Source of the DNA: Massilia sp. H6
GTDB lineage: Bacteria > Pseudomonadota > Gammaproteobacteria > Burkholderiales > Burkholderiaceae_D
DNA: 64,000 bases
NCBI RefSeq assembly: GCF_024802625.1
Contig: NZ_CP103371.1
Span: forward strand, 2,108,001-2,172,000
Direction of reading: 5' to 3'
The notes beneath the pieces are model-generated. The model searched no databases. It was not told where the DNA came from and saw only the letters and a program-made list of their open reading frames with translations. Below, in pieces: positions 52,142-63,420 of the stretch. The translations under genes were made by a program, and so were the position numbers. The stretch's first letter is position 1; the number at the start of each line of letters is the position of its first letter.

Positions 52142-52178
52142 ATTGGGGGAGCGACGCCATCGGCATCGCTCCCCCAAT
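52142..52178 (-). terminator. Terminator hairpin after the REC-GGDEF gene
   Basis: A perfect 13-bp stem (52142-52154 with 52166-52178) and an 11-base loop lie about 40 bases beyond the REC-GGDEF stop in its direction of transcription. The T-run is weak, so termination may be partial. Confidence 0.6.
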
Positions 52179-52218
52179 TGCACTGGCAGCGCCGCAGGCG
52201 CGCCTGCTGGCAGGCCGG

Positions 52219-53223
52219 TTACCGGTGCGGGGCCAGCTCGGGCGCTGGCGCCGGGGCGGTGCTCGGCAACGGCAACTTGGCCGCGGCCTGGCGCTTGTCG
52301 GCCGGCGAGCAGTAGCGGTTCTTGCCTGAGCGCTTGGCTTCATACAGCGCGTAATCGGCAATGCTGATCAGGGAATCGACCGATTCAGCGTCGTCCGGAT
52401 AGATACTGATGCCGATCGAGGTCGACAGGCGCAGCGTGAGATCGTTAATGAAAAATGGTTCCGACAAGGCTTCGACCAGCTTGGCGGCCGGTCCGTGGGC
52501 ATCGGCCAGCGAGTGGATATCGCCGAGCACGACCATGAATTCGTCGCCTCCGAGGCGGGCAACGGTGTCTTCCTTGCGCGAACTTGCCAGCAGCCGTTGC
52601 GACACCATTTTCAGGATTTCATCGCCGTAGGCATGACCGTAGGTATCGTTGATTGCCTTGAAGCCGTCCAGGTCCAGGTACATGATCGCGGCCTTGGCGT
52701 GGCTGCGGTTGGCGTGCTGGAGGGCAGTTTCGATGCGGTCTTCCAGCAGGCGGCGATTGGGCAGGCCAGTCAGGGCGTCGTGCAGCGCGAGTTCTTGCTG
52801 GGCGCGACTATACTGGGCCAGCTCCTTGTAGAGCAGGCGTACCTCAAGCATGTTGTGGATGCGCTTGTGCACTTCGAGCAGATCGAATGGCTTGCTGATG
52901 AAATCGCGCGCACCGGCTTCGAGCGCGGCGATCTTGAAACTGGGCTGTGCGGTCAAGGCCAGCACCGGCAGGTAGCCGCCTTGTTCGATTTCTTTCAGGC
53001 CTTTCATGACCTGAAAGCCATTCATGCCCGGCATTTGCAGGTCGAGCAAGATCAGGTCGTAATTATGCTCGCGGTGCAGCGGGCATACCTGGTCCGGATA
53101 CATAGTCGAGCTGACGCAAGTGTAGCCTTCTTCGCGCAATATCTCTTCCATCAATTCGATATTGTCCGGCGAGTCGTCTACCACCAGGATTTTTGCGTTC
53201 AAAATGTCTTGTCTGCTCGGCAT
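52219..53223 (-). CDS. Response regulator with diguanylate cyclase domain (REC-GGDEF)
   Basis: A 334-residue protein. The receiver domain (1-125) has the acidic pair in VVDDSPDN, phospho-acceptor Asp at residue 61 (LLDLQMPGMNG), and Lys 111 in SKPFD. The cyclase domain begins at HDALTGLPNRRLL and has an intact GGDEF (225-229) with an RxxD inhibitory site (RKED, 216-219). It therefore should make cyclic di-GMP when phosphorylated, with product inhibition. The C-terminal 30 residues are Ala/Pro-rich. It is similar in layout to PleD/WspR but with one receiver only. Its likely kinase partners are the hybrid kinase downstream in the cluster or the soluble kinase at 49.9 kb; this is inference. Confidence 0.93.
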   Translation of the reverse strand: MPSRQDILNAKILVVDDSPDNIELMEEILREEGYTCVSSTMYPDQVCPLHREHNYDLILLDLQMPGMNGFQVMKGLKEIEQGGYLPVLALTAQPSFKIAALEAGARDFISKPFDLLEVHKRIHNMLEVRLLYKELAQYSRAQQELALHDALTGLPNRRLLEDRIETALQHANRSHAKAAIMYLDLDGFKAINDTYGHAYGDEILKMVSQRLLASSRKEDTVARLGGDEFMVVLGDIHSLADAHGPAAKLVEALSEPFFINDLTLRLSTSIGISIYPDDAESVDSLISIADYALYEAKRSGKNRYCSPADKRQAAAKLPLPSTAPAPAPELAPHR

Positions 53224-53352
53224 GCGTCTCTCTTTTACTCAGTCTGAAGCCCATTCCATTTCTTTTCGGAATGGGCCTATACCATCTCTACCTAGTCTAG
53301 CAAAGCCTACAAAATTTCTTGTAGGACAGCGCCGCGTTTGCCGGTAGGAGCA

Positions 53353-56423
<3,071 letters not shown>

Positions 56424-56427
<4 letters not shown>

Positions 56428-57506
56428 GCCACCCCCTCGAGCAGGCGCGCGGCCATGCGCGTGCCCTCAACGCGCGCGCCCACCTTGGCGAATGCGGTGG
56501 CGCGGCTGACGCGGTCGTCGTCGAAGAACGGCGCGAAACCGGCATCGTCGGTGCTGCCAAGGCGCTGCGGCGCAAGATAGCTTGCCGCGAGCAGTACCCG
56601 GTCGCACACCTGGCGCGCAGTTTCCACCTGCGGGTTGGACGGATCGGTCACGCCCACGAAAATGCGCTGATCGGGGCGCGCGTAGTCGCGCGCGATGCGC
56701 AGCACGCGCTCCGGGTCGGGTTGTCCGGCCATCGCGATATAGAAGCTGCCGGCGCGGATCTCGAACAGCGAAGGCAGCAGGTCGGCGTAATCGACCTGTG
56801 CAGGCGCGGCGCCATCGGTCGCTGCCGATACGCCCAGCGGCGAGACGTGCAGGCCGATCAGGGCCCGTTCGGCGGCCGAAAAACGACCCAGCGCCAGATT
56901 GTTCAAGTGGACGAAACTGGCCAGCAGCGCGCCACTCGGGTCGAGCCGCATCGCCAGCGGGCCTTCGGCGAAATCGACCTGCACCTTGTCGGCGCCGGCT
57001 TCGAGGCAGCGCCGGATTTCGGTTTCGTGCTCGCGAACCAGGTCGTCGAGAAACTGCTCGCGCGAGTAGCCATCAATGCCTTCGGGCGGATAGAGCAGCG
57101 ACAGCGCGGACGGCGAGATGATGGCCTGCTTGAGCGGCACTGTCGCGTGCAGGCGCGCCGCACGCACGAATTCGTCGGCATAGCGCTGGTAACGGAACGG
57201 TCCCCGCGTCAGGCGCGGCATGCGGTGGTGGGCGCCCTCAGCGCCGCCATTGTCGAGCGGGATGCGCAAGCCGTCCGAGACGGTACAGGCGGCGCCGTGC
57301 ACCGGATAGCTCCAGAAGTTCTCGAACTTGCCTTGTTCGCCGTCGCTGATGACGGGCGCGCCGCAGCGCTCGAACGCAGCCACGGTGCTGCGTACCGCGT
57401 CGTCGACCAGGGGCGCGAGCTCGCCATCGGGAACGCCGGCGCGCACGGCGGCGATCAGCTCGGGCGGGCGGGGAATGCTGCCAATCGGTTCAGTCGGGAT
57501 ATTCAT
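56424..57506 (-). CDS. MetE-like (cobalamin-independent methionine synthase fold) protein lacking zinc cysteines
   Basis: A 360-residue protein of the UROD/MetE-like superfamily, resembling the MetE C-terminal half as a stand-alone barrel: IGSIPRPPELI at the start, PVISDGEQGKFENFWSYP, and EIRRCLEAGADKVQVDFAEGP. In true MetE proteins a zinc ion is held by His-x-Cys and by a late Cys in a DCG motif. Here the first reads HVSPLG (His 220, Ser 222) and the second reads STDDAGF near 318-324, so both cysteines are missing. Methyl transfer to homocysteine thiol is therefore unlikely, and the substrate is unknown. The start at 57506 gives the family N-terminus; the frame extends to 57566. It overlaps the hybrid-kinase gene by four bases. 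Confidence 0.82.
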
Positions 57507-57618
57507 CGGGTGCCGGCCGCCACGCCATGTGCGGGGCAGGGCGGTGCCTGTTCCAGTTGCCGCCATTGTAGCCCAGCCGCGTCACAGCGGTATCCGCATA
57601 CGGGGCGCATGCGGGACC

Positions 57619-58461
57619 CTAGCCGCCGCGCGCCGCGTCGCGCGCCACTTTGGCCAGCGCGTCCTGGAGCTGGTCCAGCTCATAGGGCTTCTGCAGCGAC
57701 AGGTAAGGAAATTCCAGGTGGCGCAACAGCGAGTCGCCGTAGCCGGACGCGAAGATCACCTTCAGCGCGGGATCGTCGCCTACCGCCTTGCGCGCCAGAT
57801 CGACACCGGACATGCCGGGCAGGCTGACGTCCGAGAACAGCACGTCGTAGCGTCGCCGCGCCAGCAGATCGAGTGCGTCGTTTGGGTGCGCCACGCCGTC
57901 GGCCTCGTGCCCGAAGGCCTTGAGCATCTCGCACACCAGGTATTGGGAATCGAGATTGTCTTCCACGACCAGGATCGACAGGCTGCCATTGGCGGCGCCG
58001 GTCTGGGGAGCGGCTGCAGCCGGTGCCGGTGGGGCCAGCAGTACGTGTACCCCGCCCACGTTGCCATTGCCATCCAGGACCGGTGTCAGCCACAGGTCGC
58101 ACGGATAGTCGAGCGGTCCCTCGGCGCGCCGGAACGAGGGCATCGCGCCTGCTACTACGTGCGCTTGTCCGTCCCAGGCGCCCTGCAGTGCGCTGCCCGC
58201 GCTCGACAGCGGCGGCGGCAGCACCGAAGGCACCGACCCGCCCGGCACACGGCCGCTGCCCAGCCCGGCGAGTGCCGCGTAGGCCTGGTTAAAGACGAGG
58301 ACCGTTTCGCGGCCCCACACCAGTAACCCCGGGAAAGGCGAGTTGAGCAGCAGGTCGGCGGCCGCGCGCAGCGGCGCCGGCCAGAGCGCAGGTTCGCCCA
58401 GCGCGCTGGCGGACCAGTCATAAGAGGCGGTAGTTCGCGGCAACGATTCGAATTCAGACAT
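57619..58461 (-). CDS. PAS-REC protein without a kinase domain
   Basis: A 280-residue protein. The N-terminal part (YDWSASALGEPALWPAPLRA, then SPFPGLLVWGRETVLVFNQAY) resembles the PAS-type domain that opens many large hybrid kinases in this group. A proline-rich linker leads into a receiver domain from about residue 162: ILVVEDNLDSQ, Asp 211 in LFSDVSLPGMSG, and Lys in LQKPYELDQL. HisKA and HATPase domains are absent, so it looks like the two ends of a hybrid kinase joined with the middle lost. It may be an intact single-domain regulator or a decayed gene; the frame is unbroken. The start at 58461 was preferred over longer frames. Confidence 0.82.
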   Translation of the reverse strand: MSEFESLPRTTASYDWSASALGEPALWPAPLRAAADLLLNSPFPGLLVWGRETVLVFNQAYAALAGLGSGRVPGGSVPSVLPPPLSSAGSALQGAWDGQAHVVAGAMPSFRRAEGPLDYPCDLWLTPVLDGNGNVGGVHVLLAPPAPAAAAPQTGAANGSLSILVVEDNLDSQYLVCEMLKAFGHEADGVAHPNDALDLLARRRYDVLFSDVSLPGMSGVDLARKAVGDDPALKVIFASGYGDSLLRHLEFPYLSLQKPYELDQLQDALAKVARDAARGG

Positions 58462-58588
58462 GGGAAGTTTGTTGTAGGAACGAAAACATGGCGGCAATGC
58501 TACACCAAATGCGGGGGCGGTGCCGGTTCCGTCTGCGTGTTGGTTCGGACCACCGGACTCGTAGCCGCTCCGATGCGATGGCGCCAAC

Positions 58589-58619
58589 AAAAAAAAAGCC
58601 CGCTTCTAGGAAGCGGGCT
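58589..58619 (-). terminator. Strong leftward terminator in a gene-free stretch
   Basis: On the minus strand AGCCCGCTT and AAGCGGGCT form a 9-bp stem with a five-base loop followed by nine T. It faces left, upstream of the PAS-REC start, so it cannot serve that gene and must end another transcript coming from the right. Confidence 0.88.
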
Positions 58620-58700
58620 AAATCTATTTCTTTTGAGGGGAATAGAGGAGACAGGTGGATGATGCTGCAGTGCCATAAATACGTCCAATTTATATTTTGG
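58589..58700 (-). ncRNA. Candidate small RNA ending at the nine-U terminator
   Basis: Reading leftward from about 58700, the strand has an AT-rich start region (TATAAA at about 58696-58701 as a possible -10), then a segment with CUCCUC and UUCCCCUC at 58635-58650 that is complementary to Shine-Dalgarno sequences, then the stem and nine U at 58589-58619. No ORF on this strand has coding character. The layout (about 100 bases, C-rich anti-Shine-Dalgarno stretch, strong terminator) is that of Hfq-dependent regulatory RNAs. The exact start is unknown; a perfect TTGACA lies further up at 58748-58753 with a poor -10 match. Confidence 0.38.
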
Positions 58701-59099
58701 ATGACAGCTATCAATATTGCTGATGATGGTCACGAACTGCGCTGCCTTGTCAAGGTTCCTGCCTGGCATGCGACGGGGAAACCACAGCCGGTCGTGCACG
58801 CTTGGTGCATACGAGAAAATGTTCTACGATGGCAACTATGTCAAGAATCCCGCTGTCAGCCTGCTACAGATCCGCCCCGGCCCGGCTCGGCCGTCGGCCA
58901 GAGGTGGCACGTTACGCGGCGCCTGCAAGCGGCCGTGGCAAGCTATGATGAGCTTTACTGACGGATTGCAGGGCGGCTGCGGCACAATGTCGCGGCCCCG
59001 GTGGGCCGGTATTTTTTGCCTGTGCCATCCCGGAATCGGGGCGGCAGCTGCGTGCACGCTGCGCCCTGGGCGCAGAACCGAGTGCCCATCCGAGTGCCC
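58620..59099. other. Gap of about 480 bases without a supported protein gene
   Basis: Apart from the candidate small RNA, this stretch shows no convincing gene. A rightward ATG pair at 58659 is preceded by GAGGAG and opens a 100-codon frame, but its Cys/Trp/Arg-rich product resembles no protein family. The frame preceding the YfiR-like gene is open from 59001 without start signals. Confidence 0.5.
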
Positions 59100-59708
59100 A
59101 TGATGACAATGACGATATTAGCTCCCGATCGAACGCGACGCCGCCTGGCTTGGCGCACGCTCGCCGTGCCCTTGCTGCTGGCGGCGGCGTCAGCGGGAAC
59201 GGCGCCGCCAGCCCGCGCCCACGCGGCCGGCCCGCAGGCGCTCGAACGCCGGGTCAAGGCGGCGTTTTTGTACAAATTTCTCGGTTATGCCCACTTTCCG
59301 CCGAGCGCCTTTGCCGACGCCGCGGTGCCGTTGACGATCGCCGTGGTTGGCTCCGACGAGATGGCTGCCGAGTTGGGGCGCATCGCTAGCGGCCGCCTGG
59401 TCGGCGGACGCTCCATCACCGTGCGGCGGGTAGCCGAGAACGATGCGCTGCCACCGGCGCACCTGCTGTTCGTCGCCGGCGCCGACAGCGAGCGCGCCGG
59501 CCGCGTGCTGCGTGCTGCCTCCAGCTCCTTGCTTACCGTGACTGAATGCGAGCTCGGACTGCGCCATGGCAGCGTGATTAATTTCCTGATCGTGGATGAG
59601 CGGGTGCGCTTCGACGTCTCGCTCGATGCCGCCGACAAGAAAAACGTGAAACTCAGTTCGCGCCTGCTGACCGTGGCGAACCGGGTGCAGAAGGGAGGTT
59701 CGTGGTGA
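59100..59708 (+). CDS. YfiR-like (DUF4154) periplasmic protein
   Basis: A protein of about 202 residues. Residues 1-40 hold a signal peptide (basic RTRRRLAWRT, then LAVPLLLAAASAG, cleaved near ARA). The mature domain has the DUF4154 pattern: LERRVKAAFLYKFLGYAHFPPSAF, then LTIAVVGSDEMAAEL, AHLLFVAG, LLTVTECELGLRHGSVINFLI, and the RFDVSLDAADKKNVKLSSRLL end. YfiR in Pseudomonas is a periplasmic inhibitor that binds the sensor part of the cyclase YfiN. Here the next gene, overlapping by four bases, is a histidine kinase with a YfiN-like sensor region. Several ATGs cluster at 59100-59111 without a clear ribosome-binding site, so the exact start is open. Confidence 0.85.
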   Translation: MMTMTILAPDRTRRRLAWRTLAVPLLLAAASAGTAPPARAHAAGPQALERRVKAAFLYKFLGYAHFPPSAFADAAVPLTIAVVGSDEMAAELGRIASGRLVGGRSITVRRVAENDALPPAHLLFVAGADSERAGRVLRAASSSLLTVTECELGLRHGSVINFLIVDERVRFDVSLDAADKKNVKLSSRLLTVANRVQKGGSW

Positions 59709-61597
59709 GCATGCACGATACCAATTCGGTCCGCAGCAAACTGATTCTGATGGCGGTGGCGACCACGATCGTGGCGCTGTTATCGGCCGCCGTTGCCATG
59801 CTGGCGGTCGATGTGCGCACCTTCCAGAAGGTCTGGGTCGACGACCTGACCACCCAGGCCGACATCCTCGCCGACGTGACCGCGCCGGCAGTCTCGTTCA
59901 ACGATGCGGCCGCGGCCACGCGCAACCTGTCGGTCTTGCGGGTGCGCCCGCAGATCGTGGCCGGCGCCATTTATACCAATAGCGGCAAGCGTTTCGCTAC
60001 CTATGCCAGGGCGGGCGCCGAGCGCAGTATCCCGGCCCGGCCGGGCGCTGTGGGTTACCGCATCGAGCGTGGCGAACTGGAGGTGTTCCGCCCGATCGTC
60101 GAGAACGGCGAGCCGCTCGGCACCGTCTACCTGCGCATGCGCTACGGACTGCTCGACCGGGTGGTCAGCTATGGCGCCATCCTGGGCGGCGTCATGCTGG
60201 CCGCGCTGGTGATCGCGGCGCTGGTGGCCTCGCGCCTGCAGGCGTCGATCACGCGGCCGCTCGAAGCCGTCACCAACGTGGCGCGCCAGGTCATGCTCAG
60301 GCGCGACTTCAGCTTGCGTGTGCCTGGCGACGAGAAAGGCGAGATCGGGGTGCTGATCGAAGCTTTCAACGACATGCTCGCCGAGATCGGGCGCCGCTCG
60401 GATGCGCTGCAGGCGGCCAACCGCACGCTCGAACACGAAATGACGGTGCGCGAGCGCGCCGAACAGGCCTTGATCCTGGCCGACCGCCGCAAGGACGAAT
60501 TTCTGGCAACCCTGGCACACGAGCTGCGCAATCCACTGGCGCCGATCCGTACCGGCCTGGATATCCTGCGCATCCGTAGCGGCGACGCGCAGGCGACCCA
60601 GCGCGCCACCGACATCATGGAACGCCAGCTGCGCCAGATGGTGCGCCTGGTGGACGACTTGCTCGACGTTTCGCGCATCAACACCGGCAAGTTCACGATC
60701 AAGATGGGCCGGGTAGAACTCAAGGCCGTCGTCAATGACGCACTCGAAGTCGTGCGCTCGTATATCGAGCTGCACGGCCACGAGCTCGAGATCGATTTGC
60801 CCGACCGTCCGGTGTTCCTGCATGGCGACGCGACGCGCCTGGCGCAGATCCTGTCGAACCTGCTCAACAACGCCGCCAAGTACACCAACCGCGGCGGGCG
60901 CGTGGCGCTTACTGCCAGCGTGGACGACAAGATCCTGGTGCTCGACGTGGCCGACAGCGGCATCGGCCTGGCACCCGACATGCTCGATTCGGTATTCGAT
61001 ATGTTCGTGCAGGTCGATTCGACGCTGGAGCGCAGCAATGCCGGGCTGGGTGTTGGGCTGTCGCTGGCGCGTAAACTAGTGGAGCTGCACGGCGGCAGCA
61101 TCGAGGCATACAGCGAAGGCCTGGGGCACGGTAGCCGGTTCGTGGTACGGCTGCCGATCGTGGTCGAGCCCGAGCCGCTCACCAAGCCAACCCCGGCCGC
61201 TTTCATCAGCACCGAGACCTATCGCATCCTGCTCGCCGACGACAATGTCGACTTCGTCAACAGCATTGGCGCCCTGCTCACGGCCATGGGCCATAGCGTG
61301 GTGATCACCCACAATGGGCGCGATGCGCTGGCCGCGGCCGCGCGCTTCTGTCCGGACTACGCTTTCCTGGACATTGGCCTGCCGCACATGTCGGGCTATG
61401 ACCTGGCGCGCGGCATTCGCAAGCTGCAATGCGGCTCCATGACGGTGCTGATCGCCGTTACCGGCTGGGGCCAGGAGAAAGACCGCCAGCTTGCCTTCGA
61501 GGCCGGTTTCGACCATCACATGGTCAAGCCGGTACGCTTCGAGCAGATCGAGGAAATCCTGAGCAGCCGTGCGGTGATCAAGAAGCTGCGTACTTGA
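59705..61597 (+). CDS. Hybrid histidine kinase with CHASE8-like sensor and HAMP (partner of the YfiR-like protein)
   Basis: A protein of about 630 residues. One transmembrane helix (KLILMAVATTIVALLSAAVAML) and a periplasmic CHASE8-like domain (FQKVWVDDLTTQADILADVTAPAVSFND) are followed by a second helix near residue 155-175 and a HAMP domain. The HisKA motif LAHELRNPLAPIRTG has His near residue 273; HATPase blocks are LSNLLNNAAKYT and AGLGVGLSLARKLVELHGG. The receiver (about 505-625) has LLADDNVDF and Asp in FLDIGLPHMSG near 556. AAGGGAGG lies five bases before the GTG at 59705, which overlaps the previous stop (GTGA); GTG at 59702 and ATG at 59711 are alternatives. YfiN-type sensor domains normally drive a GGDEF output. 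Confidence 0.9.
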   Translation: MSMHDTNSVRSKLILMAVATTIVALLSAAVAMLAVDVRTFQKVWVDDLTTQADILADVTAPAVSFNDAAAATRNLSVLRVRPQIVAGAIYTNSGKRFATYARAGAERSIPARPGAVGYRIERGELEVFRPIVENGEPLGTVYLRMRYGLLDRVVSYGAILGGVMLAALVIAALVASRLQASITRPLEAVTNVARQVMLRRDFSLRVPGDEKGEIGVLIEAFNDMLAEIGRRSDALQAANRTLEHEMTVRERAEQALILADRRKDEFLATLAHELRNPLAPIRTGLDILRIRSGDAQATQRATDIMERQLRQMVRLVDDLLDVSRINTGKFTIKMGRVELKAVVNDALEVVRSYIELHGHELEIDLPDRPVFLHGDATRLAQILSNLLNNAAKYTNRGGRVALTASVDDKILVLDVADSGIGLAPDMLDSVFDMFVQVDSTLERSNAGLGVGLSLARKLVELHGGSIEAYSEGLGHGSRFVVRLPIVVEPEPLTKPTPAAFISTETYRILLADDNVDFVNSIGALLTAMGHSVVITHNGRDALAAAARFCPDYAFLDIGLPHMSGYDLARGIRKLQCGSMTVLIAVTGWGQEKDRQLAFEAGFDHHMVKPVRFEQIEEILSSRAVIKKLRT

Positions 61598-61709
61598 GCG
61601 CTGGCAGTTAGAACCTATCCCAGTAGGTTATGAGTCGTTGCTGGCGCGCCTGACAGGCGGGTGCTGCGTGGCCCGGCAGGGCAAGTTCGACAGCGAATTC
61701 GTTTGCTGC

Positions 61710-61740
61710 AAAAAAACGGAAGCGCAGGGCACGCTTCCGT
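61710..61740 (-). terminator. Terminator of the PEP-CTERM gene
   Basis: ACGGAAGCG and CGCTTCCGT form a 9-bp stem with a seven-base loop followed on the minus strand by seven T. It lies 22 bases after the stop of the leftward PEP-CTERM gene. Confidence 0.9.
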
Positions 61741-61762
61741 CGATTCTCACACCAGGCGGCAG

Positions 61763-62308
61763 TCAAGCCGTTCTAGCCTTGCGGCGGCGTGCCAGGTAAC
61801 CCAGTACGCCTAGCCCGCCGAGCAGCATGCCGTAGGTCTCTGGTTCTGGCACCGGGGCCAGCATGACAGCGCCGCCAAACGAGGCGCCGGCATTCGAGAC
61901 CATGTTGCCGCTCACTTGCAGGTAGTAGTTGCCTGCTGCCAGGTTGTCGCTGGAGATACTCCACACATCGACTTCGCCGCTCTGCAGCGAGTTGCCGCTG
62001 GTGATCAGGGTATCGCCTTCACCGTACAGGGCCAGGCCCGTGATATCCAGGCCGGTGTCGGCGGTGCGGCTGATCGACGAGATGATCGCATCCAGATTCA
62101 TGCCCAGGCCACCGCCGACTGAGAAGGTGAACTGGTCGGCGAAGGTGTTGCCTGCATTATCTGCTTCGAAGGTATCGCCGAAGAATGCGCTGTCATCGAT
62201 CAGGTTAAGTGCTTGTGGAGAGTTTCCGATTACGTCCTGCGCCATGACAGCTGAGGAACCGAACGAAGCGGAAGCCAACACAATTGCAGCAATCAAAGAT
62301 TTTTTCAT
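61763..62308 (-). CDS. PEP-CTERM sorting-signal protein (FxDxF-like)
   Basis: A 181-residue exported protein with a signal peptide (MKKSLIAAIVLASASFGSSAVMA). The mature part contains FADQFTFSV, the FxDxF pattern used to name a PEP-CTERM subfamily in Oxalobacteraceae. The C-terminus has the sorting signal: VPEPETYGMLLGGLGVLGYL followed by RRRK. Such proteins are cut after the PEP motif by an exosortase and are linked to exopolysaccharide and the cell surface. No exosortase gene is in the window. GAGGAAAGAC precedes the ATG. The PEP signal makes the family call firm; the function of the protein itself is unknown. Confidence 0.92.
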   Translation of the reverse strand: MKKSLIAAIVLASASFGSSAVMAQDVIGNSPQALNLIDDSAFFGDTFEADNAGNTFADQFTFSVGGGLGMNLDAIISSISRTADTGLDITGLALYGEGDTLITSGNSLQSGEVDVWSISSDNLAAGNYYLQVSGNMVSNAGASFGGAVMLAPVPEPETYGMLLGGLGVLGYLARRRKARTA

Positions 62309-62755
62309 GTCTTTCCTCGCATAGAGTCAGCCGCGTCCTGCAGCCTTGGTTTCTGAATCGGGGAAGTTCATGCTAACAAAACAACATGAAAATGCACGTG
62401 GATTCCTATTGGCCCCAAGACGTGCACATTACGTTCCACGTTTCAACCAATTGCCGTGATGACAGGCCAAAATGCTTCGCCCCATAGTGGAGACTCTCTC
62501 GCCAAGCTTGGCGAACAGAAAAAACTAGCCGCATTGCACAAAAACTGTAGGCGCAGTCTTACCTAAATTGAGGAGCGAGTCCTCTGCTGTCCCCGCTTTG
62601 CATCTCCGGGAATCGTATGGGGCTGAGCAAGGTCCCCTATGGAATAATGCAATAGGGTAGGGCGGCGGTCAGCAGGGTCGGCTGCGAGTCGTGTAGGACT
62701 GAGGGAAGCAGTCGAGGATGGATGGTGCAGCAAATCCAAGCGACGACCAGAAAAG
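62309..62755. other. About 450 bases without a gene
   Basis: No coding or RNA gene can be supported here. It contains a 16-base perfect palindrome (tcgccaagcttggcga, 62499-62514), a 7-bp inverted repeat TGCACGT/ACGTGCA around 62394-62426, and presumably the promoter of the PEP-CTERM gene, which I could not place. Confidence 0.5.
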
Positions 62756-62785
62756 AAAAATGGCCCAGAATTTCTTCTGAGCCAT
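62756..62785 (-). terminator. Terminator of tRNA-Arg copy 1
   Basis: ATGGCTCAGAA and TTCTGGGCCAT (minus strand) pair with one G-U around GAAA and are followed by T5. It is ten bases after the tRNA 3' end and differs in sequence from the terminators of the other two copies. Confidence 0.82.
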
Positions 62786-62795
62786 CTAAAAAAGT

Positions 62796-62872
62796 TGGTG
62801 CGGCTGGCAGGAATCGAACCCACGACCCCTTGGTTCGTAGCCAAGTACTCTATCCAGCTGAGCTACAGCCGC
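62796..62872 (-). tRNA. tRNA-Arg (anticodon ACG), copy 1
   Basis: A 77-base gene with encoded CCA. The acceptor stem GCGGCTG pairs with CAGCCGC, the D arm has AGCTCAGCTGGATAGAG, and the anticodon loop CTACGAA gives ACG, whose wobble A is normally changed to inosine by TadA to read CGU, CGC and CGA. It is identical to the other two copies. Confidence 0.97.
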
Positions 62873-62883
62873 CCGAGGCACGC

Positions 62884-62911
62884 ATTATAGCAGTACCTGG
62901 CTTAATGGAAA
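62884..62911 (-). promoter_or_regulatory. Promoter of tRNA-Arg copy 1
   Basis: On the minus strand TTTCCA (62906-62911) and a perfect TATAAT (62884-62889) are 16 bases apart and sit 11 bases before the mature tRNA. The TGCTATAAT block is shared by all three copies. Confidence 0.65.
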
Positions 62912-63031
62912 ACCCCTATATTGCGGAAAAAATTTCCTGAGGCGGGGCGCCCCCCCCAGGTAATGGCGGCAGTTCTCATCGGATAACACGCTGCGCGCAT
63001 TGACCAGCTCGAAGTCTGACTTACCCATGCG

Positions 63032-63062
63032 AAAAAGGGACCAGATCTCCCGATCTGGTCCC
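63032..63062 (-). terminator. Terminator of tRNA-Arg copy 2
   Basis: A perfect 11-bp stem GGGACCAGATC/GATCTGGTCCC with a four-base loop and T5 lies ten bases after the tRNA. It is identical to the terminator of copy 3. Confidence 0.92.
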
Positions 63063-63072
63063 TCATATCTTC

Positions 63073-63149
63073 TGGTGCGGCTGGCAGGAATCGAACCCAC
63101 GACCCCTTGGTTCGTAGCCAAGTACTCTATCCAGCTGAGCTACAGCCGC
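63073..63149 (-). tRNA. tRNA-Arg (anticodon ACG), copy 2
   Basis: An exact 77-base copy with encoded CCA and anticodon ACG. It lies inside a 128-base block (63030-63157) that is repeated exactly at 63290-63417. Confidence 0.97.
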
Positions 63150-63160
63150 CCGATGCACGC

Positions 63161-63188
63161 ATTATAGCAGGGCTTCGTCTGTTGGCAA
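63161..63188 (-). promoter_or_regulatory. Promoter of tRNA-Arg copy 2
   Basis: TTGCCA (63183-63188) and TATAAT (63161-63166) on the minus strand are 16 bases apart, 11 bases before the mature tRNA. Confidence 0.68.
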
Positions 63189-63291
63189 AGCCTCATCGTG
63201 CATCCGGCCGGAATGGCTGGCGGATGCGGCGCAGAGCAGGTGGGGGCCAGGCGGCGCTCGCTTGGCTGAACAGACATTTTGGAGGCCAACG

Positions 63292-63322
63292 AAAAAGGGA
63301 CCAGATCTCCCGATCTGGTCCC
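63292..63322 (-). terminator. Terminator of tRNA-Arg copy 3
   Basis: The same 11-bp stem, loop and T5 as for copy 2, ten bases after the tRNA. Confidence 0.92.
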
Positions 63323-63332
63323 TCATATCTTC

Positions 63333-63409
63333 TGGTGCGGCTGGCAGGAATCGAACCCACGACCCCTTGGTTCGTAGCCAAGTACTCTATCCAGCTGAGC
63401 TACAGCCGC
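63333..63409 (-). tRNA. tRNA-Arg (anticodon ACG), copy 3
   Basis: An exact 77-base copy with encoded CCA and anticodon ACG, inside the second identical 128-bp block. It is divergent from the sensor gene that begins at 63518. Confidence 0.97.
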
Positions 63410-63420
63410 CCGATGCATGA

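Larger units (their letters stand above)
63030..63417. repeat. Two identical 128-bp blocks carrying tRNA-Arg plus terminator
   Basis: Bases 63030-63157 and 63290-63417 are identical and 260 bases apart. Each block holds the terminator, the tRNA gene and its first upstream bases. The sequence between and outside the blocks differs. Confidence 0.92.

Noticed and set aside
58659..58961. Rightward 100-codon ORF with a GAGGAG before ATGATG
   Set aside because: The product is rich in Cys, Trp and Arg and matches no family. The same bases are better explained by the leftward small-RNA candidate, although this is not proven.
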